Shown here in pieces: positions 9,345 to 21,168 of a DNA stretch of 64,000 bases; position 1 is the first letter of the stretch; every line of letters starts with the position of its first letter. The DNA lies in NCBI RefSeq assembly GCF_900183575.1, contig NZ_FXUZ01000005.1, forward strand, positions 62,001 to 126,000, given 5' to 3'. Origin of the DNA: Staphylococcus cornubiensis (lineage in GTDB: Bacteria > Bacillota > Bacilli > Staphylococcales > Staphylococcaceae). The notes beneath the pieces are model-generated. The model saw nothing but the letters and a program-made list of their open reading frames with translations, searched no databases and was not told the DNA's origin. A program made the translations under genes and the position numbers.

Positions 9345-10118
9345 TGTAATTCCTTCTTTCTTGTTGTCGTTATTTTCTGAATTTTGGATTCGGTTTATTG
9401 TATCATCTCATCGTTTTAAAGACGAACCATTGTCAGCCCTTTTTGAAAGCCTTTTGATTACACACTACAATAAACGTATTAATGGGAATATAGGAAATAA
9501 AAAACATGGTAAGCATCATCGCGAGAATGAATTGCGTGGCTGAGTTTTCAACACAATGACTATTACATTTGCTAAAACTCATGAGAGAATGGGAAAAATG
9601 ATTGCGTGGTTACTGACAACCAAAAGTGAAATACTATTACCTAAAAATAATTTAACACAACCCATGATCGCAAGCAAGCGCAATATACAGAGGATATAAG
9701 AAATCATGGGTTTTATTTTACAATACACTGAGACAGTAAAAACGATGCAAAAACCACTGAAAATTCACTAAAAAAGTTAATTCGTCTTATATAAAGCATT
9801 AAAATTACGATACTCACGGTAAGCCATCCAGTTAAAACAGTTTAAAAGGGAAATTAAATTTTTCAAAACGGACAAATTATTGCCTGTTTTTTCTTTTTTA
9901 AAAACATAATGAAGCCATTTTAGAATTTTTATTATTTCAAAAGATCCTACATTTCTTTTCAAATTGTAAGATTAACTAGCTCATCGAAACGCTACTCATC
10001 ACTTCTCTCATTCTAACTTTAGTCAGTTTTTAATTTTCCGGGCAAAATACATAATATTATGTTAAAAAATGTTTACATAAACATAATTTCACATCATAAT
10101 AAAAAGAAAAAGTAAAGG
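9345..10118. other. 774-bp intergenic region at the left edge of the accessory block
   Basis: There is no convincing gene here. A hairpin with arms CCCATGAT (9662-9669) and ATCATGGG followed by a T-rich tract lies near 9700. A 61-codon minus-strand frame (9777-9962, ending YREYRNFNALYKTN) has no ribosome-binding site I trust and may be a gene remnant. The AT-rich, noncoding character fits a scar of past insertions. Confidence 0.5.
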
Positions 10119-11126
10119 ATGAGGGAAAAGGTGTTAGGAAATATTTTTGTTTTTCTATTGTTGCTCGTTTGGATTTATAATGTTTATTTGTTTGTCAAAA
10201 TGATTGTGAATTTCTTTAAAAAACAACCTGTAAAACCCGTTGCCAAGAGATACGCAATCAGTTTCATTCCATTTCTAATTCTTTGTATTTTAGTTGGTTT
10301 AACTAATGACAGACCTAAAGATAAAAGTGCTTCCGAAGATACGAAAACCCATCAAGTAGACAAAGATAAAAAAGAGAAAGATAAGAAAGACAAAAAGGAT
10401 GCGGAAACTCGTAAAAAAGCGGAAGAAAAGCAATCAAATGATGAGAATAGCTCTGACCACGAAAAAGATAAGCAGAAAACGTCAGAAAATCTATTTCTTG
10501 CGATATTCATTAAACATATTGATGGTGATACGTCTAAGTTTAAAATTGAAGGTAAAGAGAAAACTGTACGTTATTTATTAATTGATACACCTGAAACAAA
10601 GCATCCCCGTTTAGGTGTCCAACCTTTTGGCAAAGAAGCTTCCGAAAGAACGAAATCTCTGCTGAGTAGTGCCAAAAAGATTGAAGTTGAATATGATGTA
10701 GGGCCTAAAACTGATAAATATGGTAGAGACTTAGCTTACGTTTTTGTAGATGGCAAAATGGTCAATGAAATCTTAGTCAGAGAAGGATTAGCAAAAGTCG
10801 CTTATGTTTATCCGCCTAATACTAAATATTTAGATCGTTTGAAAGCAGCAGAAGCGCTAGCTAAAGAAGAAAAATTAGGTATATGGTCTGAACAAGCGGA
10901 TTCTGTTGCACAAGATACAGCACCGGTTGAAACACCTGCTAATAATACAGTCAACACACCGTCAAATCAAACAACAGTAAATCAAAATAGCGCACCTCAA
11001 CAAACATATTTCAGAAACTGTGGTGAACTCAATAAAGTTTATCCGTCTGGTGTTCCAGCTGGTCATCCTGCCTATCAGCGCCGTTTAGATAGAGACCATG
11101 ATGGATTTGCTTGTGAGGTCAATTAA
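10119..11126 (+). CDS. Membrane-anchored thermonuclease-family protein with Excalibur domain
   Basis: A protein of about 335 residues with two N-terminal hydrophobic segments (about 5-28 and 46-62), a long K/D/E-rich linker, an SNase domain and a C-terminal Excalibur calcium-binding motif ([10 protein letters not shown]). The staphylococcal nuclease catalytic set is present: the DGDT aspartate, [11 protein letters not shown] supplying Arg, Asp and Glu, and YGRDLAYV supplying the second Arg. An active, surface-tethered, calcium-dependent nuclease is likely. The start could instead be the GTG four codons in, where GAGGG is better spaced. It sits in the accessory block next to guaA and is not the secreted Nuc enzyme. 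Confidence 0.85.
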   Translation: MREKVLGNIFVFLLLLVWIYNVYLFVKMIVNFFKKQPVKPVAKRYAISFIPFLILCILVGLTNDRPKDKSASEDTKTHQVDKDKKEKDKKDKKDAETRKKAEEKQSNDENSSDHEKDKQKTSENLFLAIFIKHIDGDTSKFKIEGKEKTVRYLLIDTPETKHPRLGVQPFGKEASERTKSLLSSAKKIEVEYDVGPKTDKYGRDLAYVFVDGKMVNEILVREGLAKVAYVYPPNTKYLDRLKAAEALAKEEKLGIWSEQADSVAQDTAPVETPANNTVNTPSNQTTVNQNSAPQQTYFRNCGELNKVYPSGVPAGHPAYQRRLDRDHDGFACEVN

Positions 11127-11170
11127 TATTCTGTGCATACCGTAACTATTACAGATATATCTTAAATTAA

Positions 11171-11223
11171 AGAACGACCATAACATTTACAGCATAACGA
11201 TGTAAACTTATGGTCGCTCTTTT
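11171..11223. terminator. Bidirectional intrinsic terminator
   Basis: Stem with arms CGACCATAA and TTATGGTCG plus an inner TTTACA/TGTAAA extension, flanked by a T-rich tract. It lies between the convergent nuclease and argS-like genes. Confidence 0.8.
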
Positions 11224-11248
11224 ATGTTTCTTTGTTTTTTACATTAAT

Positions 11249-12913
11249 CTATATCTCATTTATTAATTTAATACCTAATAACTGCATCGCTTCTTCGATG
11301 TTTTTAGAAACAATCTCTAATAATATCATTTTCGACTTTTCATTTTCACTGTCTAATATTCTTTCAACATTGTAATAGCTATTGAAATGATGACATAACT
11401 GTAATGTATATCGACAAATTGAAGATGGTGTATAGTTAACCGCAGCAATTTCTAGAACTTCATTATAAGATTTCAAATGCTTCAAAATCGCCCACATGTT
11501 CTCTTCAAATTGAAAACTATCCTTAGCGTTATTCGCATATCCACTCTTTCTTAAAATAGATTGCATTCTTGCATACGTATACATAATATACAGTGCTGTG
11601 TCGCCTTCGAACGCTAACATCTCATCAATTCTAAAATCGTAGCTACTCAAACGATCATTTTTCAAATCGTAAAACTTAACAGACGCAATGGCAATTTCTC
11701 GCGCAGTTTCTTGTTTATTCGTTAATTGAGATTGCTTTTCTTCTAAAGTTTTGAGTACAGCCGCTTCCACTTCAGCCATGATGTCTTCAAGCAATACGAC
11801 CTTCCCTTGTCTTGTGGACATTTTTTTGCCACCTTGTAAAATCAAACCGAACGGAACATGTTCTATGACAGTTTTTAATCCCAATAAATGCGCCACTTGT
11901 TCGAGTTGCTTAAAATGAATAGATTGCTCTTGGCCAACAACATATAAGATACGTGTTGGGTCAAAAGTTGCTGTACGATATAAAACAGCAGATAAGTCAC
12001 GAGTAATATAAAGGGAAGCGCCATCACTCTTTTTGATCAATGCTGGTGGTAAATCCTCTAATTCTACAATATAGGCGCCGTCATCACGCTTTAATAAACC
12101 CTTTTGCTCCAGTAACTTGACAGTATCTGTTAATTTATCATTATAAAAAGCTTCACCTTGTATGTAATCAAAATGGATATCCAAAAGTTTGTAGAGTGCA
12201 TTAAAGGACGTCATTGACACTTCACGGAACCAAGACCATAACGCTTCGTACTCATCGTTCCCACTTTCAAGCAGTCTAAAAGCTTCTCTCGCCTCTGCAT
12301 CAAGTTGCGGATCTTCTTCACTCACTTCATGAAATTTGGTATACAAGTAAAAAAGTTCCTGTATCGGATTTTCCTCAACTTTCTTCGCATCTCCCCATTT
12401 TTGATAAGCAACAATAAGCTTACCGAATTGCGTTCCCCAGTCACCTAAATGGTTGATTTTAATCACTTCTGCACCATTTGCTTCAAGTATTTTGGACAAA
12501 CTGTCACCAAGCACTGTAGCTCTCAAATGCCCCATCGAAAATGGTTTAGCAATATTCGGACTTGAGTAATCAATAACAATCTTTTCTCCACTTAATGTTT
12601 GGTTACTTTCTAAATGTCCATTACCAAAATGTGCAATAATTTTCTGTGCACTCACATCCCTATCCAAGAAGAAATTGAGAAAACCATTCACAACTTCTGT
12701 TTGACGAACATCAACATTATCAAACTTTTCTTTGATACTATTGGCAATCTCAACTGGAGGCTTTTTAAAAATTTTAGCCAATTGAAATGTCGGAAATGAA
12801 TACTCCCCATGATTTTCATTAGCCGGATATTCAATCAACTGGTAGATTTCGTAAAAAGTCATTTGGTCTTGTAAAATTTGATATAAACCCTTTGCGATTG
12901 ATTGTTTAAACAT
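11249..12913 (-). CDS. argS: Second-type arginyl-tRNA synthetase
   Basis: A 554-residue class I synthetase with the ArgS N-terminal domain, an HIGH-type motif in SPNIAKPFSMGHLRAT, KKMSTRQGKVV as the KMSKS loop, and the C-terminal anticodon-binding (DALR) domain. From memory it matches the streptococcal/lactobacillar ArgS lineage, not the standard staphylococcal enzyme, which has SANPTGDLHIGHARN and KMSKRTGN. It is therefore probably an extra, transferred copy. The ATG at 12913 follows AAAGGTG. No T-box leader is seen upstream. Its neighbours are a nuclease, an Abi protein and an integrase remnant. A role as a spare or inhibitor-insensitive synthetase is only a guess. Confidence 0.88.
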   Translation of the reverse strand: MFKQSIAKGLYQILQDQMTFYEIYQLIEYPANENHGEYSFPTFQLAKIFKKPPVEIANSIKEKFDNVDVRQTEVVNGFLNFFLDRDVSAQKIIAHFGNGHLESNQTLSGEKIVIDYSSPNIAKPFSMGHLRATVLGDSLSKILEANGAEVIKINHLGDWGTQFGKLIVAYQKWGDAKKVEENPIQELFYLYTKFHEVSEEDPQLDAEAREAFRLLESGNDEYEALWSWFREVSMTSFNALYKLLDIHFDYIQGEAFYNDKLTDTVKLLEQKGLLKRDDGAYIVELEDLPPALIKKSDGASLYITRDLSAVLYRTATFDPTRILYVVGQEQSIHFKQLEQVAHLLGLKTVIEHVPFGLILQGGKKMSTRQGKVVLLEDIMAEVEAAVLKTLEEKQSQLTNKQETAREIAIASVKFYDLKNDRLSSYDFRIDEMLAFEGDTALYIMYTYARMQSILRKSGYANNAKDSFQFEENMWAILKHLKSYNEVLEIAAVNYTPSSICRYTLQLCHHFNSYYNVERILDSENEKSKMILLEIVSKNIEEAMQLLGIKLINEI

Positions 12914-13137
12914 AGACTTCACCTTTCTTTTATTTACTACTATATCAATCACGATTATTTTTCACAATACTTATATTTTTCTGATTATTTTTTCTTGAGT
13001 CATGATATAAGATGAAAATTCCTTTAAATTCAAAAGCTCTTATGCATAGGAAAAGACATTAAGTAACTGAAGTATGTCATAATAAAGTTGTAATACATTG
13101 CAGGAGTGGAATAAATGACAAAAATGAGAGGCTTAGA

Positions 13138-13463
13138 GTGAAATTTGATGCAACTTTAAGAGGTTATAAAAAGCATATCGCTTATTATGATGGTTATGCG
13201 GAATCATATGTTCCTCAAATAACCATAAAGGAAACATAGTCAAAAATTAGCAGATTTCAAAATTCCTTGTAGAAAATACAGCAGAAAAAAATACCGAGTC
13301 ACACTATTCTCTTTATATATTTGATGAAAATAATGCTTTGAGCAATTATTTAATCATAGCTGATGAGGAAGAAACTTTGGTCTTGGCCCCCTTGAAGACA
13401 ATAACAATAAAAAGTCACAATATTTTAAAAATAACGGTCAGTGATGATTTCACCAACCGATAA
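13138..13463 (+). pseudogene. Decayed small gene, product unknown
   Basis: A GTG-started frame reads VKFDATLRGYKKHIAYYDGY and stops at 13239. In another frame the coding character resumes as VENTAEKNTESHYSLYIFDE and ends ITVSDDFTNR at 13463. The two halves look like one protein of about 105 residues broken by a frameshift and stops. I do not recognise it. It fits the decay seen across this block. Confidence 0.5.
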
Positions 13464-13499
13464 AATTGGATAAACAAAAATTTATGGCTCATATATTTC

Positions 13500-14432
13500 T
13501 TAGAATTTCTTTAATTTTTCAATCGCTTTTTTGTTTGTAAATCCCAACTGCTGAATAAGTTGTTCATCATTCTCAACAATTTTTTCAATAGCTTTTGAAA
13601 TTTTTGAAAAATGGTACTTATTATTAATATGACCAATAAAGTAATGGATAATAAAAATTACTATTGCCAATCTATTTGAATAATTCCCATCATTAAATTG
13701 ATATATGTCCTGCTTCCAATTAACATGAATTTTTGGTGCTGTTTTCAACTTTATATCTAGTATATTAGAATTATGCGCGCATATATTTCTTACAAAATTA
13801 ACACACTTTAACCAAGAAATCAGTTCGCTATCAGAGCAATTATAAAAGTTAGCAATTCTTTGTATGTTCTTTTTAGACATTAGTTTCAAAAGATTTATAA
13901 TATCACCAAACATTAGAACATCCGTCATTAACCATATACTAGGCATATCATTTTTAGTGAAGTTTTGTTTATTAAATAATTCAGGACTGTGAGATAGCTT
14001 CATTTTTTTAATGAGTTCTCTTTTAAATTTATTTTCTTGATCTCTAAGATAATGTTTACAATATTCGTTTCTATTGCACCAGTTAGAAAAGTTTAAATAC
14101 CCAAAGGCGCCATACGCTTCTCCTAAAACAAACGAAATTTTTGTTTTAAGAGAAACTTCAATTTTCTCAATAGCGTGTAATAGTCCAAGCCTTAAATTTT
14201 TATCCTGATAATAACGTGTGATCACACTATCAAATTTTACACCGTCATAACGTATAATCATCTCATCATTTTCATTCTTAGAAACGGTTGATATTGGAAA
14301 AGCAAATTCTTTAAGCTTGTAGTACCCTATGTTCTCTAGCTTACTAATAGCCACTTGTTTGTTACTAACTATCATACCTCTATCAATAAGCAAATCAATT
14401 TGTTGCTGTAAATTAAGATGTTTTGGTTCCAT
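13500..14432 (-). CDS. Abi-family (AbiD/F-like) HEPN protein
   Basis: A 310-residue protein with the Abi_2 signature. It opens LNLQQQIDLLIDRGMIV and IGYYKLKEFAFPI, and its core contains FVRNICAHNSNIL. The R-N-x3-H motif is the catalytic signature of HEPN ribonucleases. Such proteins are linked to abortive phage infection, acting by cleaving RNA on activation. It is a single gene in the guaA-side accessory block. A leader of about 75 nt with a terminator-like hairpin precedes it. Anti-phage function is inferred, not shown. Confidence 0.85.
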   Translation of the reverse strand: MEPKHLNLQQQIDLLIDRGMIVSNKQVAISKLENIGYYKLKEFAFPISTVSKNENDEMIIRYDGVKFDSVITRYYQDKNLRLGLLHAIEKIEVSLKTKISFVLGEAYGAFGYLNFSNWCNRNEYCKHYLRDQENKFKRELIKKMKLSHSPELFNKQNFTKNDMPSIWLMTDVLMFGDIINLLKLMSKKNIQRIANFYNCSDSELISWLKCVNFVRNICAHNSNILDIKLKTAPKIHVNWKQDIYQFNDGNYSNRLAIVIFIIHYFIGHINNKYHFSKISKAIEKIVENDEQLIQQLGFTNKKAIEKLKKF

Positions 14433-14449
14433 TGTATCCCCTTATGTAT

Positions 14450-14534
14450 AAAAAAATACCCCCACATCAGAGCGTATCTGCCTAAAAAGGAGTGAGGGCG
14501 TTGTCGTTTATAACCAAATAATAGTTTATAACAA
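14450..14534 (-). promoter_or_regulatory. Putative promoter and attenuator-like leader of the Abi gene
   Basis: On the minus strand TTGTTA (14529-14534) and TATAAA (14507-14512) are 16 bp apart, and TTATAAAC is directly repeated across them. Downstream, arms CCCTCAC (14492-14498) and GTGGGGG (14459-14465) form a stem followed by seven T's (14450-14456), all ahead of the start codon. This resembles an intrinsic terminator inside the leader. The promoter match is modest. Confidence 0.45.
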
Positions 14535-14640
14535 AAATTATGTCAATACTTTTTAACCACATACTTCTCAACTTCCACTACTCTCTAGTATACTTTCATA
14601 TGAAGAGACTGGAAATTGTTTACCCTCCCTAGGTTCATTT

Positions 14641-14810
14641 AGGTTAAAGAACGGTAAAAAAGTGTTTAAAAGAAATAAACGAGGTAACCCAATGTATATA
14701 ACTCCCGACGCCGATAGTCACAGTGGTGGAGCTTGGCAAGGATTTAGTAGAATTAAGAAATTGGGCGTAATGGCATATACGATACTAATTTAAAGAGCAT
14801 TGGAGATTAA
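14641..14810 (+). pseudogene. Frameshifted C-terminal domain of a polymorphic toxin
   Basis: One frame reads KKVFKRNKRGNPMYITPDAD then SHSGGAWQGFSRIKKLG. After a frameshift near 14764 the sequence continues in another frame as RNGIYDTNLKSIGD and stops at 14810. This TPDxDSHxGGxW ... G-x-Y-D-x-N-L-x-x-I-G-D pattern matches, from memory, the C-terminal nuclease domains (Ntox21-like) at the end of LXG/RHS-type secreted toxins. No delivery domain lies upstream, so this is an orphan, broken toxin tip. It ends 2 bases before the next gene, the usual place for an immunity gene. Confidence 0.65.
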
Positions 14811-14812
14811 TA

Positions 14813-15304
14813 ATGGACATTAAATTAAAAAATATAGTAGTTCAATTCGACTTAAACAGTGAAACGCCTTATTTTCAAGTTGAAGATAATTACAAAATAA
14901 GATGGGATATTAACTCGATTCAAAAGAGAGACCTTGCAGAAATAATGAGATTATCGTTTAAGTCAAAGATTAATAGTTCATTCCTATCAAAAGTTATCTC
15001 ACCTTATAGTAAAAGAGAGGTGACTCGGCTTGGATGGTATATTAATATAAAAAATTGGCGTGAAAATATTCATTACGATTATGAAAAATATATCATTTCT
15101 AGTATATACGATATAGATATTACAGAAGTGTTAAATTATTGCATGTATATCAAGAATAGTCATATTCAACCTTTTATCATTTTTTATGATGATACATCTT
15201 TATTAAAAATTGGTGCTGATACGATTGATGTAATTAGCGCTTCTAAAGAACTGATTAAAATGTTAAATACTAAATTTAATTCATATATCATGAAAACACT
15301 ATGA
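14813..15304 (+). CDS. Probable immunity protein for the adjacent toxin tip
   Basis: A 163-residue intracellular protein with no signal peptide, opening MDIKLKNIVVQFDLNS. GGAG lies 9 bases before its ATG, and it starts 2 bases after the toxin-remnant stop. I do not recognise a family. The immunity role rests on position: polymorphic toxin C-termini are followed directly by their cognate inhibitor. Its frame is intact while the toxin is broken, as expected if immunity is kept after toxin loss. Confidence 0.6.
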   Translation: MDIKLKNIVVQFDLNSETPYFQVEDNYKIRWDINSIQKRDLAEIMRLSFKSKINSSFLSKVISPYSKREVTRLGWYINIKNWRENIHYDYEKYIISSIYDIDITEVLNYCMYIKNSHIQPFIIFYDDTSLLKIGADTIDVISASKELIKMLNTKFNSYIMKTL

Positions 15305-15426
15305 AATTTGTAGTATCGTATTAGACTGCCGACAAAACCCCTTCTATATTAAAAACATGGAGAATACACCAACGTGTTGAATCACTTAAATATAGTCATA
15401 ATACCTCAGATAAACACTAGCCCGCA

Positions 15427-15705
15427 TTGACTAATGTTATGATGAGTAACAAACCTCTCTATCCTGAACATGTAAACAAGCTATTAGATAGTATTTGTCA
15501 AAACCATAATTTTAAGTGGCTCAAGATACACAGTTTTAGACACACCCATTGTTCACTTTTATTTGAAGCGGGGTTATCTATACAAGAGGTTCAAGACCGT
15601 TTGAGGCATGGCGACATTAAAACCACTGTGGCTATTTATGCTCACGTAATAGAAAAACAACGTGACCAAGTGGCTGAAAAGTTCGCAAATCATATCAATT
15701 TTTAG
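15427..15705 (+). pseudogene. C-terminal fragment of a tyrosine-recombinase integrase
   Basis: About 92 codons match the catalytic end of Tn916/SaPI-type integrases. The box II H-x-x-R is in KIHSFRHTHCSLLFEAG, and VQDRLRHGDIKTTVAIYAHV holds the H/K and the nucleophilic tyrosine. The N-terminal arm-binding and core domains and box I arginine are missing, so it cannot work alone. It points into the 3' end of guaA, 83 bp away, an established integration site for islands such as SaPIbov1. It marks a decayed island. Confidence 0.8.
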
Positions 15706-15723
15706 CGTTAACGTATTCAACGC

Positions 15724-15768
15724 AAAAAGAAAAAGGCTAGAAACCGCATCACAACGGTATTTCTAGCC
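15724..15768 (-). terminator. guaA terminator
   Basis: Minus-strand stem GGCTAGAAA...TTTCTAGCC with an inner ACCG/CGGT pairing, followed by TTTTTCTTTTT. It ends the xpt-pbuX-guaB-guaA transcript. Confidence 0.9.
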
Positions 15769-15787
15769 TATCATTTACACTATATCA

Positions 15788-17329
15788 TTATTCCCATTCA
15801 ATTGTGCTTGGGGGTTTTGATGTGATGTCATACACGACTCTGTTCACGTGATCGACCTCATTGACGATACGTGTTGAGATTTTTTGTAAGACTTCCCAGT
15901 CGATGCGGGCAAAGTCACTTGTCATACCGTCGATAGATGTAACTGCACGGATACCGACTGTGTAATCATACGTACGGTAGTCACCCATGACACCTACTGA
16001 ACGGATGTCTGGTAACACTGTGAAGTATTGCCAAATTTCACGTTCTAAGCCTTCTTCACGAATGACTTCACGTAAGATCGCATCTGATTCACGAACGATT
16101 TCCAATTTGTCTTCTGTAATTTCACCTAAGACACGGATACCTAAACCTGGTCCTGGGAAAGGCTGTCTCCATACTAAATGTTCAGGAATACCCAGTTCGA
16201 TACCTAATGCACGCACTTCATCTTTAAATAATGTGTTAATCGGTTCAATTAATTCGAATTCCATATCTTCAGGTAAACCACCTACGTTATGGTGCGATTT
16301 AATTGTTTGTGCTGTTTTTGTACCTGATTCAATCACATCTGTGTAAAGTGTCCCTTGCGCTAAGAAATCGACACCTTTTAATTTTGATGCTTCGTCGTCG
16401 AATACGTAAACAAATTCGTTACCGATAATTTTACGTTTCTTCTCTGGATCTGAAACGCCTTCTAATTTAGACATGAAACGGTCTTTCGCGTTCACACGGA
16501 TAATGTTCATGTTGAAACCTTCCGCGAACTGTTCCATCACCATGTCGCCTTCACCTTTACGTAATAAACCGTGGTCTACAAAGATACATGTCAACTGATC
16601 ACCAATCGCTTTGTGTAATAATACAGCAACAACTGATGAATCGACACCACCGCTCATTGCACAAAGGACACGACGATCGCCGACTTTTTCACGGATTTTT
16701 TCGATTTCGATGTCGATAAAGTTTTCCATCGTCCATTCGCCTGTACATTCACAAACGCGGCGCACGAAGTTACGTAAAATGTCATTACCATACTCTGTGT
16801 GACGCACTTCTGGGTGGAATTGTACGCCATAGATACGACGCTTTTTGTCCTCAATTGCAGCGTATTGTGTGCTTGGGCTATCTGCAATCACTTCGAAGCC
16901 TTCTGGAATTTCGATGACTTTATCTGAATGGCTCATCCAAACCGTTTGCTCTTCTGGTAAGCCGAAAAATAGTTCGTCTGATTTGGCGTTGATGATCGCT
17001 TTACCATATTCACGTTGGTTCGCACGTTCCACTCTACCGCCTAATATTTTAGTTGTAAGTTGCATACCATAACAAATGCCTAATACAGGTACGCCTAAGT
17101 TGTAAATTTCAGGGTCAATCGTAAACGCATCGTCTGCATATACTGAGTTTGGACCACCTGATAGAATGATACCTTTTGGATTCATCTTTTTAATTTCTTC
17201 AATTGAAATCTCGTGGTCATGTAATTCACTGTATACGCCCATTTCACGAATACGACGTGTAATTAATTGGTTGTATTGACTACCAAAATCGAGGACAAGA
17301 ATCAGCTCTTGTTCTTTTGCCATTTCCAT
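15788..17329 (-). CDS. guaA: GMP synthase (glutamine-hydrolysing)
   Basis: A full-length 513-residue enzyme converting XMP to GMP. The glutamine amidotransferase domain (about 1-200) has the nucleophile in GICYGMQL and the histidine in VQFHPEV. The ATP-pyrophosphatase domain has the P-loop [10 protein letters not shown], and the C-terminal dimerisation domain ends PPSTIEWE. It is the last gene of the guanine operon, 22 bp after guaB. Its 3' end is intact despite the flanking integrase remnant. Confidence 0.98.
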   Translation of the reverse strand: MEMAKEQELILVLDFGSQYNQLITRRIREMGVYSELHDHEISIEEIKKMNPKGIILSGGPNSVYADDAFTIDPEIYNLGVPVLGICYGMQLTTKILGGRVERANQREYGKAIINAKSDELFFGLPEEQTVWMSHSDKVIEIPEGFEVIADSPSTQYAAIEDKKRRIYGVQFHPEVRHTEYGNDILRNFVRRVCECTGEWTMENFIDIEIEKIREKVGDRRVLCAMSGGVDSSVVAVLLHKAIGDQLTCIFVDHGLLRKGEGDMVMEQFAEGFNMNIIRVNAKDRFMSKLEGVSDPEKKRKIIGNEFVYVFDDEASKLKGVDFLAQGTLYTDVIESGTKTAQTIKSHHNVGGLPEDMEFELIEPINTLFKDEVRALGIELGIPEHLVWRQPFPGPGLGIRVLGEITEDKLEIVRESDAILREVIREEGLEREIWQYFTVLPDIRSVGVMGDYRTYDYTVGIRAVTSIDGMTSDFARIDWEVLQKISTRIVNEVDHVNRVVYDITSKPPSTIEWE

Positions 17330-17351
17330 ACTCTGTGTACTCCTTTATCAA

Positions 17352-20120
<2,769 letters not shown>

Positions 20121-20124
<4 letters not shown>

Positions 20125-20705
20125 GACTCTGTATCTCCTACTAACGTTACTCGGTTGCCTGCTAATGAAGCAACTTGGCATAATGATGATACTGTTAAGC
20201 CAGCCTCTTCTAAGCGAGAACGACCTTGTTGGAAACTTTTCTCTACTAAAATGCCGACACCGACAGTTGTTGCGCCAGCTTGTTCAACTAAGCGATGTAA
20301 ACCTAATGCAGCTTCACCGTTTGCTAAAAAATCATCAATAATTAACACTTTGTCATCAGCAGATAAAAACTCTTCAGAAATAATGACTGTATTGGTCTTG
20401 TTTTTAGTAAACGAGTGCACATCCGTTTGGAAATAGCCTGCATTCAACGTACTTGGTTTAGCCTTTTTTGCAAACAGACAAGGTACATCAAAACGATAAG
20501 CAGCCATGATAGCAGGTGCGATACCCGATGCCTCAATAGTCAGAATTTTTGTCACACCTTGATCTACAAACTGTTCGTAAAAGGTTTGACCAATGTCGTA
20601 CATTAAACCTGCATCGATTTGGTGATTTAAAAACCCATCTACTTTAAGAATCTTTTCATCAATCACGACGCCGTCTTCCATGACCTTTCTTCTCAATGCG
20701 TCCAC
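20121..20705 (-). CDS. xpt: Xanthine phosphoribosyltransferase
   Basis: A 194-residue type I phosphoribosyltransferase converting xanthine and PRPP to XMP. The PRPP-binding motif is VLIIDDFLANGEA, and ILTIEASGIAPA matches the family. It starts at GTG behind GGAGGAAT. It is the first gene of xpt-pbuX-guaB-guaA, downstream of a guanine riboswitch. Confidence 0.96.
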
Positions 20706-20731
20706 TACTATTCCTCCTCGAAAAAGATATC

Positions 20732-20765
20732 AAAAAAACCCAAAACTAAAGAATAGCGTTTCAGG
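20732..20765 (-). terminator. Terminator of the guanine riboswitch
   Basis: Minus-strand arms CCTGAAAC (20758-20765) and GTTTTGGG (20739-20746) form an 8-bp stem with two wobble pairs, followed by seven T's and then the xpt start. Just 5' of it, TTACTCGTA can pair with TATGAGTAA from the 3' strand of aptamer P1. This offers a way to couple ligand binding to termination. Confidence 0.65.
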
Positions 20766-20902
20766 TATACGAGTAAGAGTCATACAATTGTAAAGTGGCA
20801 CTATGTCACGTCTAAAGGCCTAGCGTAGTGATGCGCGGAGAAATGGATACCGTACATATACAGGCATTGATACAGCGCGTTACATATTACATAGATGTCC
20901 CA

Positions 20903-20977
20903 TTACTCATAGTCATGTCGTTTAAGGCAACATGGTAGAAACTTCTAAAGCCATATTCTTCAGATTATATGAGCGTG
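20903..20977 (-). ncRNA. Guanine-sensing purine riboswitch aptamer
   Basis: On the minus strand P1 pairs CTCATA (20968-20973) with TATGAG (20906-20911). The core TATAATC...ATATGGC, GTTTCTACC and GCCTTAAACGAC follows the purine-aptamer consensus. The J3/1 sequence is GACTATGAG, with C at the specificity position, so guanine or hypoxanthine is the expected ligand, not adenine. The aptamer lies about 140 nt upstream of the terminator. Confidence 0.92.
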
Positions 20978-20992
20978 ATAAATTATTACATG

Positions 20993-21021
20993 ATGATAGC
21001 AAATTTAAAGTACTTACGCAA
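20993..21021 (-). promoter_or_regulatory. xpt operon promoter
   Basis: Minus-strand TTGCGT (21016-21021) and TATCAT (20993-20998) are 17 bp apart and end about 15 bp before the riboswitch aptamer. Confidence 0.6.
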
Positions 21022-21107
21022 TACTATCGTACTAAATCAAGTGTTTTCAGAAATTTATGTAAATTCTTGCTTATTCGTGGAGTAAAGGCCATAATAATGA
21101 TGTAACC

Positions 21108-21133
21108 GTTTAACGCGTTTAAAATACGGGTAA
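21108..21133 (+). promoter_or_regulatory. SigB-type promoter
   Basis: GTTTAA (21108-21113), a 14-bp spacer and GGGTAA (21128-21133) match the SigB consensus. It lies 36 bp before the ATG of a general-stress protein. Confidence 0.8.
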
Positions 21134-21168
21134 ATAAATATAAAACATGATCGGGAGGGTTTCATAGC

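Noticed and set aside
9587-9602. GAATGGGAAAAATGAT resembles the 3' end of guaA (GAATGGGAATAATGAT on the minus strand), suggesting an att site
   Set aside because: It is in the opposite orientation to the guaA end, whereas attL/attR must be direct repeats. The match is short and AT-rich.
9777-9962. 61-codon minus-strand frame in the intergenic region left of the nuclease gene
   Set aside because: No good ribosome-binding site, no recognised family and very AT-rich. Noted only as a possible remnant.
13101-13137. GAGTGG-AATAAATGAC...GAGGCTTAGA looks like a diverged copy of the guaA 3' end plus terminator
   Set aside because: The alignment needs several gaps and is again in the inverted orientation. 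I could not separate it from chance.
12914-13137. Possible arginine T-box leader upstream of the second argS
   Set aside because: No GGTGGTACCGCG-like T-box or specifier stem is present, so regulation by tRNA is not supported.
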